Assembly: GCA_003963365.1 (NCBI GenBank)
Contig: RXJG01000004.1
Location: 1,184,554 to 1,248,553, forward strand
DNA: 64,000 bases
Source: Sphingobacteriales bacterium
GTDB lineage: Bacteria > Bacteroidota > Bacteroidia > Chitinophagales > Chitinophagaceae
Direction: 5' to 3'
In this document: one piece after another, positions 57,974 to 64,000 of the stretch
Layout: every line of letters begins with the position of its first letter
Position numbering within the stretch: the stretch's first letter is position 1
Translations under genes and position numbers: made by a program
The notes under the pieces: generated by a model
Databases searched by the model: none
Told to the model about the DNA's origin: nothing
What the model saw: only the letters and a program-made list of their open reading frames with translations

Positions 57974-58738
57974 CTAGTTATCTCTTGTAATTAAAAACTT
58001 ACTTTTCTCCAGCAGTTTTCCATTCTCGTATAACTCAAACTTAAACCAGCCGCTGTGCAGGAAATTTACTTTATCCAGTAACAGTGGCGATTCTTTTACT
58101 TCATGCAGTTCAAAAATGGGAGTATCGTTTTCTTCAAAGAATTTGATATGATATTTTTTAGTTCTGTATTCCGGTAAAATGATAGATACATTACCATCAT
58201 TTGCAGTAAAAACATAAATGGAAGGAGCCCATTTTTTTACTGGCACGGGAGGTGCATCACCATCTTTTCCTTCTTTATTATTTTTTTCATTTTTCTCACC
58301 GCTGTTACCGGCATGATCAGGAGTAGGTGAATTATCTTTCTTTACATCCGGCTTCTTTTTTCCATCTTTATTATTTACTATCACCACCGGCTTTGTTGTA
58401 TCAATAAATGGTCGTTTTGCCGGTGTAAAGAAATAATTGATGCCGCCAATCAGTACAAATACACGATAATACAAACTGTCATTGGGAGCTTTATCATCTA
58501 TAAATGAAAACTTTTTAAGAGATGGGTCAGGTAATGAATGTATGGTCAGGAAGTTTTTCAAACTATCCTTTGAACGCTGAATACTTATTTGCTGGGCATT
58601 GGGATAACGGTTGATCCAGGCGATAGTTATTTTTTTGTCTTTGGCAACAAGAGAAAATTTAGGCAAAGTATCATTTTGCCCAAAAGCTGATGAAGAGAAA
58701 ATTAACAACAGGATAAAGGATGTAACAATTGGCTTCAT
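57974..58738 (-). CDS. Hypothetical secreted protein
   Basis: Signal peptide (LLIFSSSAFGQ); Lys/Asp/Pro-rich linker in the middle. Confidence 0.65.
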   Translation of the reverse strand: MKPIVTSFILLLIFSSSAFGQNDTLPKFSLVAKDKKITIAWINRYPNAQQISIQRSKDSLKNFLTIHSLPDPSLKKFSFIDDKAPNDSLYYRVFVLIGGINYFFTPAKRPFIDTTKPVVIVNNKDGKKKPDVKKDNSPTPDHAGNSGEKNEKNNKEGKDGDAPPVPVKKWAPSIYVFTANDGNVSIILPEYRTKKYHIKFFEENDTPIFELHEVKESPLLLDKVNFLHSGWFKFELYENGKLLEKSKFLITRDN

Positions 58739-58827
58739 GTACTATTAACGGGTTATTGCTTTTTAAGTTATACGGACAAAGATAAAATTATCCACTTATT
58801 GGTTGGCAGAAGAATGATTAAAAGAAG

Positions 58828-59721
58828 TTAAAAAATTAATGTGCCCTCGGGTAAGGATAAATTTCCCTGTAAGCCACCGGTATGCAGGCAAAGAATTTTA
58901 CTGCCGGGAGGAAAAAAATCCCTGGCGATGAGATCATTTACGGCATAAAATTGTTTGGCGGTATAAACAAAGTCAGTTGTTATTTTATGTTGTTGGTAAA
59001 ATCGGTTCATAAAATGGATCAATTCTTCCGTTTTCTTTGCATAACCGCCAAAATGATAATCATGAATGAACTGAAAGTTTTTGTGTGAGGCTAATTCATC
59101 AGCTAAAGTTTTATTCATGGCTTCAGCGCCTTTTAATACTACAATCCCGATGATTGTTTGTTGTGCTGATGAACTTTTTACTATTCCTTTAAATGTAGTG
59201 CCGGTTCCAATATCACAAACGATGTGAGAATAATGATTGGCATTTTCAATATGATTGAGTATTTCGGCACAGCCTTTTTCTCCCGCCTCATTATCGCCAC
59301 CTTCGGGAACTAAATAATAGCCGGGATATTTGTTTTGATAATGCTGGTATAATTTTTCTTTATCGGTATATTCAGTCCTGCTCACGAACTCCAGTTGCAT
59401 GTCCTGTTCTTTACAATAAATTAATGTGTGGTTAAGTTGTGGTGGTACTTCACCCCTTACTATTGCAACAGATTTTATTCCGGCTTTATTACAGGCAAAT
59501 GCTGTAGCTGCTAAATGATTGCTGTATGCGCCGCCAAAAGTGAGGATGCCTTCTTTATTAGCAGTCAACGAATTTTCAATATTATACTTTAGCTTAAAAT
59601 ATTTATTACCTGAGATGATGGGGTGCAGTTTATCGAGCCGTGCCACAGTTACGGAAACTTTTTTATTAACATATAATTCATCCGTAAGATTCACCGTTTC
59701 TATGGCCGTACTAATTTGCAT
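58828..59721 (-). CDS. PLP-dependent ACC deaminase / D-cysteine desulfhydrase family protein
   Basis: ISGNKYFKLKYNIE...GILTFGGAYSNHLAATAFACNKAGIKSVAIVRGE...CDIGTGTTFKGIV...LCLHTGGLQGN. Confidence 0.87.
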   Translation of the reverse strand: MQISTAIETVNLTDELYVNKKVSVTVARLDKLHPIISGNKYFKLKYNIENSLTANKEGILTFGGAYSNHLAATAFACNKAGIKSVAIVRGEVPPQLNHTLIYCKEQDMQLEFVSRTEYTDKEKLYQHYQNKYPGYYLVPEGGDNEAGEKGCAEILNHIENANHYSHIVCDIGTGTTFKGIVKSSSAQQTIIGIVVLKGAEAMNKTLADELASHKNFQFIHDYHFGGYAKKTEELIHFMNRFYQQHKITTDFVYTAKQFYAVNDLIARDFFPPGSKILCLHTGGLQGNLSLPEGTLIF

Positions 59722-59785
59722 CCCCTGAGTTGTGAGATTGATTAATGATTATCTTCGCTGCGGTTTACAAAAATAATTCTATTCA

Positions 59786-60682
59786 ATGCAACCTACATTG
59801 TTGATTTTAGCTGCCGGCATGGCATCCCGGTATGGAAGTATGAAGCAGATCCAGTCCTTTGGGCCTTCCGGTGAAACCATTATGGATTACTCTATTTATG
59901 ATGCTGTACGGGCCGGTTTTGGGAAAGTAGTATTTATTATCCGCAAAGATTTTGCTGATCAGTTTAAAGAAATATTTGAACCCAAACTCGCCGGTAAAAT
60001 AAAAACCGATTATGTGTACCAGGATCTGAGTTCTTTTACCAATGATTTTGTTATTCCAACGGAAAGAACAAAACCATGGGGTACAGCACATGCCGTATTG
60101 TGTGCAAAGAATGCCATTAAAGAACCTTTTGCTGTAATTAATGCTGATGATTTTTATGGAAGAGATGGATTTGAAAAAGCATACCAGTTTCTAACTACTG
60201 ACTGCAACTCACAACTATATTCATTGATCGGTTATGAACTGGAGAAAACATTGTCGCCTCATGGAACCGTTAGCCGTGGTGTATGTGATGTAAATGCAAA
60301 TGGTGAACTGCTTGCCATTAATGAAAGAGTAAAAGTATATAAGAAAGATGGTGTAATTATTTATGAAGATGATAATGGTTTTCACCCAATTCCGGATGCG
60401 TGTAAAGCATCTATGAACTTCTGGTGTTTTGATAGTTCTGTATTTGATCTTACTCAAAATATGTTCAGTGATTTCTTAAGACATAATATCAGCAATCCAA
60501 AAGCTGAATTTTTTATTCCGATTGTGGCGGATGAGTTTATTAAATCGGGTAAAGGAAAGATAAAAGTAATTCCTACCTCTTCACAATGGTTTGGAGTTAC
60601 CTATAAAGAAGATGCGCCGGGTGTACAGGAAAGTGTGAGCAAACTGGTGGCAGCGGGAGAATATCCAACTTCATTATGGTAA
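59786..60682 (+). CDS. Nucleotidyltransferase family protein
   Basis: LLILAAGMASRYGSMKQIQSFGPSGETIMDYSIYDA...PWGTAHAVLCAKN...VINADDFYGRDGFE. Confidence 0.88.
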   Translation: MQPTLLILAAGMASRYGSMKQIQSFGPSGETIMDYSIYDAVRAGFGKVVFIIRKDFADQFKEIFEPKLAGKIKTDYVYQDLSSFTNDFVIPTERTKPWGTAHAVLCAKNAIKEPFAVINADDFYGRDGFEKAYQFLTTDCNSQLYSLIGYELEKTLSPHGTVSRGVCDVNANGELLAINERVKVYKKDGVIIYEDDNGFHPIPDACKASMNFWCFDSSVFDLTQNMFSDFLRHNISNPKAEFFIPIVADEFIKSGKGKIKVIPTSSQWFGVTYKEDAPGVQESVSKLVAAGEYPTSLW

Positions 60683-60716
60683 TTATTCTATCACAATAAA
60701 TTTTTAACTTGGACTG

Positions 60717-61982
60717 ATGAAATACCAGTCCTTTTTTTTCTGCTTACTTTTTTCGGTTATTGTTTCAGCACAATCAACAGATTCTGTTTTCTTATTAAAA
60801 CCTGCCAATGTATTTGACGGCGAGCAAATGCATGCCAATTGGTGGGTATTGGTAAAAGGAAATAAAATTATCGAAGCCGGTGATGCAAATTCATTTACTA
60901 TCCCTGCTAATGCAAAAGTGATCGACCTGAAAGGAAAAACATTATTGCCGGGATTGATTGAAGGTCATTCTCATTTATTACTTCATCCATACAATGAAAC
61001 GCCATGGGATGAACAGGTGCTGAATGAATCAAGGGCGGAACGAATTGCCAGAGCTATTAATCATGCAAAAGCAACATTAATGGCCGGATTTACTACGGTG
61101 AGAGATTTAGGAACAGAAGGGGCGATGTATGATGATGCGGGACTAAAACAAAGTATAGAAAAAGGAATTATTCCCGGGCCAAGAATGTTAGTGGCTACAA
61201 GAGCAATCGTTGCAACAGGTAGTTATGGCCCTAAAGCAGGCTCGGCTGATATAGATTATCCAAAAGGTGCAGCTGAGGCAGATGGTGTAGATGCATTGAT
61301 AAAAGAAGTAAGAACACAAATTGGAAAAGGCGCTGATATTATAAAAGTTTATGCAGATTACCGCTGGGGAAAGAATAAAGAAGCAAAGCCATCTTTTAGT
61401 GAAGAGGAGTTGAGATTAGTTGCTCAAACAGCTAACAGCAGCGGCAGACCATTAGTTGTACATTCAGTAACACCGGAAGGAATGAGGCGGTCAATTATGG
61501 CGGGAGTATCTACAATTGAGCATGGTGATTTTGGTACCCCGGAAATATTTCAACTGATGAAGGAAAGGAAAGTAGCGTTGTGCCCTACATTAGCAGCAGG
61601 TTATTTTATTGAACAATATAAAGGATGGAAGCCCGGCACATCACCTGAACCAGATAGAATTATTCAAAAAAGAAAAAGTTTTAAAGCTGCATTAGATGCC
61701 GGAGTAACAATATGCATGGGCGGAGACGTTGGTGTGTTCAGTCATGGTAAAAATTGGATGGAGATGGAACTAATGGTGGAGTACGGAATGAAGCCAATAG
61801 ATGTGTTGCGGTCTGCTACATCCGTAAATGCGGATGTATTTGAACTGAATGATAAAGCAGGGAGAATTAGAAAAGGTTTACTGGCCGACATTATTGCTGT
61901 TGATGTTAACCCTGTTGATGATATTAAAGCGTTCCGCAATGTTTCATTTGTAATGAAAGACGGAGTGATTTATAAAAAATAA
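60717..61982 (+). CDS. Amidohydrolase family protein, secreted
   Basis: Signal peptide; VIDLKGKTLLPGLIEGHSHLLLHP; GFTTVRDLGTEGA; ATSVNADVFELNDKAGRIRKGLLADIIAVD. Confidence 0.88.
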   Translation: MKYQSFFFCLLFSVIVSAQSTDSVFLLKPANVFDGEQMHANWWVLVKGNKIIEAGDANSFTIPANAKVIDLKGKTLLPGLIEGHSHLLLHPYNETPWDEQVLNESRAERIARAINHAKATLMAGFTTVRDLGTEGAMYDDAGLKQSIEKGIIPGPRMLVATRAIVATGSYGPKAGSADIDYPKGAAEADGVDALIKEVRTQIGKGADIIKVYADYRWGKNKEAKPSFSEEELRLVAQTANSSGRPLVVHSVTPEGMRRSIMAGVSTIEHGDFGTPEIFQLMKERKVALCPTLAAGYFIEQYKGWKPGTSPEPDRIIQKRKSFKAALDAGVTICMGGDVGVFSHGKNWMEMELMVEYGMKPIDVLRSATSVNADVFELNDKAGRIRKGLLADIIAVDVNPVDDIKAFRNVSFVMKDGVIYKK

Positions 61983-61985
61983 AAA

Positions 61986-62002
61986 TCCCGCCATTGGCGG
62001 GA
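61986..62002. terminator. Terminator hairpin between convergent genes
   Basis: TCCCGCC-ATT-GGCGGGA, A-rich on the left and T-rich on the right. Confidence 0.75.
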
Positions 62003-62028
62003 CTTTATTTATTTAGCATAGGTTCTTA

Positions 62029-63126
62029 TTAGTTTCCTTTCACCATAAAGATGAAGTCTTTCACTTTGCGGGCCTGCAGTTTTCTTTCCATCTTTTTTAC
62101 ACTGGATACAGACGGCACTTTGATATCAGCATATTCTTCATTCTTTTTCAATTCATCCAAAGCTTTATATATGTATTTGGATTGTATGGCAAATACCGCA
62201 CCTTCTGTTTCTAACTGGCGGGTGCTCAAAATACCAATCACTTCACCATTTTCATTAAATACCGGTCCACCACTATTGCCGGGGTTTGCCGGTACATCTA
62301 TCTGGCAGGTGAGTGTATCACCATTAAAACCGGTTTTAGCACTCAGGTAACCTTCGCCATAAACAATATCATTTCTTGGGTAACCAAAAGTATAGATTGG
62401 CTCTGCAATATCAGTTGTTGATTTGCTGATGGCGTATGGTAAAGGAACAGGTTTGAATTCGCTATCGGCAATTTTTAAAATTGCCAGGTCTTTTGTATTA
62501 TCGATAAAAGCAATCCCGGCCTTGTATTCTTCCCCTTTACTATTTAAAACCACTACAGTACTGGAATTTTTTATAATGTGTGCATTAGTGGCTAAATAAC
62601 CTTTTGCATCAATAAGAAAGGCAGTACCGCTTGATTTAAACTTTACGTTTGGAACCTTCAAATCATCTTTTACTTTATTCAGCTCACTGCCCTGCGCATC
62701 TGTTGTCTTCTTTATATCATCAATCTTTTTGCTTAACTCCTGTACCTGGTTAATATCTGCTTTAGGAGCAACTAAATTGCTGGCAGCATAAGTGAGCAGC
62801 GATGTTATACCTGCAATAGAAGCAGCGATAGCGATCGTTTTCTTATAACGCTTATACAGGGTAATCACTTTAGCTCCGGCACTTAATGCTTTTTCTTTGA
62901 GCACACCTTCCGCTTCCAGTTTGGCCTGTGTTTCATGCAGGTTATTTTTGAAAGATTTAATGCTGCTGTAGCGGTTCATTTCATTTAAAAAGAAATGATG
63001 CTCCACCACCAGTTGATCCAGTTCAGGATTGGTGCGGCGCATTTGTTCGAAAGAGGCTTTTTCCTGTTCGTTCATTTCCCCTTTCAGGTAACGCTCTGCA
63101 GCATCGAGTAATAAAATTTCATCCAT
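62029..63126 (-). CDS. Membrane-anchored trypsin-like serine protease with anti-sigma-like N-terminus
   Basis: N-terminal helical LLDAAERYLKGEMNEQEKASFEQMRRTNPELDQLV; one TM (TIAIAASIAGITSLLTYAAS); protease motifs TNAHI, TKDLAILK, PGNSGGPV. Confidence 0.85.
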   Translation of the reverse strand: MDEILLLDAAERYLKGEMNEQEKASFEQMRRTNPELDQLVVEHHFFLNEMNRYSSIKSFKNNLHETQAKLEAEGVLKEKALSAGAKVITLYKRYKKTIAIAASIAGITSLLTYAASNLVAPKADINQVQELSKKIDDIKKTTDAQGSELNKVKDDLKVPNVKFKSSGTAFLIDAKGYLATNAHIIKNSSTVVVLNSKGEEYKAGIAFIDNTKDLAILKIADSEFKPVPLPYAISKSTTDIAEPIYTFGYPRNDIVYGEGYLSAKTGFNGDTLTCQIDVPANPGNSGGPVFNENGEVIGILSTRQLETEGAVFAIQSKYIYKALDELKKNEEYADIKVPSVSSVKKMERKLQARKVKDFIFMVKGN

Positions 63127-63127
63127 C

Positions 63128-63694
63128 TCAGTTCCCGTTTTTATATTGAGTAAAGAAAAGTTTTTTTAGTCTCATAAGGCATTTGTATTTCTGGTTTTTG
63201 GCATTATCGGCATTGGTGTAGCCAAAGTTCTCTGCTATTTCCTGCATGTTCTTACCCTGTAAGTAATATGCCTCTAACAAACTTTTACACGGCTCCCCTA
63301 TATGCCCCATTGCTTTTTCCATCATTAAATAGGCCTCATTCTTTTTCTGGTGTTCCTCTAATTCATCTTCCACCGGCACCACCTCATCCAGGCTTTCCAC
63401 CGGCGAGTTATAGCGTTGAGATTGTTGTAACCTTTTAAGCCATAGTCGCCTGCATACGGAATATACATAGGTTTTAATTTGTGCTGTTAACTCAAAGGAC
63501 CCCGACGCTGCTTTTTCATATAGCACAATCATAGCTTCCTGGAAAATATCCTTGGCATCATCCGTAGTACCACTATTATTAAGAATATAGGTCTGTATCA
63601 GTCCGAAATTCTCCTTATAAAGAACTTCAATGGCCTGTTTATCGTTCGATGCCAGTCCTTTAAGCAATAAATCGTCGTTAGGGTATACTTTCAC
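63128..63694 (-). CDS. ECF-type RNA polymerase sigma factor
   Basis: Region 2 FGLIQTYILNNSGTTDDAKDIFQEAMIVLYEKA; region 4 GEPCKSLLEAYYLQGKNMQEIAENFGYTNADNAKNQKYKCLMRLKKLF; GTG start. Confidence 0.9.
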   Translation of the reverse strand: MKVYPNDDLLLKGLASNDKQAIEVLYKENFGLIQTYILNNSGTTDDAKDIFQEAMIVLYEKAASGSFELTAQIKTYVYSVCRRLWLKRLQQSQRYNSPVESLDEVVPVEDELEEHQKKNEAYLMMEKAMGHIGEPCKSLLEAYYLQGKNMQEIAENFGYTNADNAKNQKYKCLMRLKKLFFTQYKNGN

Positions 63695-63705
63695 CTGTTC
63701 GTTTT

Positions 63706-63733
63706 TAATACAGAAAGAGCAAAATTGTAACCC
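63706..63733 (-). promoter_or_regulatory. Putative ECF-type promoter upstream of the sigma gene
   Basis: Minus strand GGGTTACAATTTTGCTCTTTCTGTATTA; shares blocks with the motif at 63767-63795. Confidence 0.5.
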
Positions 63734-63766
63734 AAAAAGCGGAAAAAAAAATTTTTTAAAATTAGC

Positions 63767-63795
63767 GGGTTACCTTTTTGCACCCTGTGGTATTA
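63767..63795 (+). promoter_or_regulatory. Putative ECF-type promoter upstream of the lipoprotein gene
   Basis: GGGTTACCTTTTTGCACCCTGTGGTATTA, 37 bp before ATG 63833. Confidence 0.5.
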
Positions 63796-63832
63796 TTGGT
63801 CAAATAATTATTTCAAAAACTTAAAAATCATC

Positions 63833-64000
63833 ATGATGAAAAAAGCATTATTAGCTTTCGCTATCGTAGCGTTCGTAGCTTGTAATTCAGAAGGAACTAA
63901 AACTGAAACTAAAGACACGACTGCTGCTCCTGCAGTAGCTCCTGTTCAAGACACTACTAAGAAAGATACTACTGTAAAAGCTCCTGTTGCTGATACAACT
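63833..64000 (+). CDS. Small Ala/Thr/Asp/Pro-rich lipoprotein (3' truncated by window edge)
   Basis: MMKKALLAFAIVAFVACNSEGTKTETKDTTAAPAVAPVQDTTKKDTTVKAPVADTT...; lipobox FVAC; open to window end. Confidence 0.7.
   Translation, partial: MMKKALLAFAIVAFVACNSEGTKTETKDTTAAPAVAPVQDTTKKDTTVKAPVADTT

Noticed and set aside
1-64000. CRISPR arrays, transposases, integrases, phage or toxin-antitoxin modules
   Set aside because: Looked for and not seen; the intragenic 240-bp array at 5220 is protein-coding and is not CRISPR-like.

Overview
This 64-kb window looks like chromosomal DNA from a Bacteroidota member, probably Chitinophagaceae. The evidence is a T9SS C-terminal domain, an OMP_b-brl/TonB-type receptor, DUF3857, DUF4199, DUF4260 and DUF2851 families, TAnnTTTG promoter elements and AT-rich short-word spacers. 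Taxonomy is inferred from content only. Most of the window is core genome: smc, coaD, pyrE, lgt, lipA, lipB, def, ruvX, a Maf protein, a KdsC-like phosphatase, two UbiA-type prenyltransferases, a UbiD decarboxylase, an RluA-type pseudouridine synthase, dihydroorotase and tRNA-Pro(GGG). Accessory or unusual content: (i) a 1461-aa secreted protein with eight Cys-rich repeats of about 80 aa in an almost perfect 240-bp register; (ii) a four-member DUF3857/transglutaminase-type tandem array, one member split and one internally deleted; (iii) a GDP-manno-heptose type cassette with a fused nucleotidyltransferase-HAD enzyme; (iv) an ECF sigma factor next to a membrane serine protease with an anti-sigma-like N-terminus, flanked by two divergent near-identical promoter-like motifs (GGGTTAC-NN-TTTTGC-N7/8-GTATTA); (v) a scattered family of short-word degenerate spacer repeats that seems to have entered coding sequence, most clearly lipB; (vi) a LytTR gene remnant. 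I saw no CRISPR array, transposase, integrase or rRNA. No database search was run; family calls come from recognising sequence motifs.
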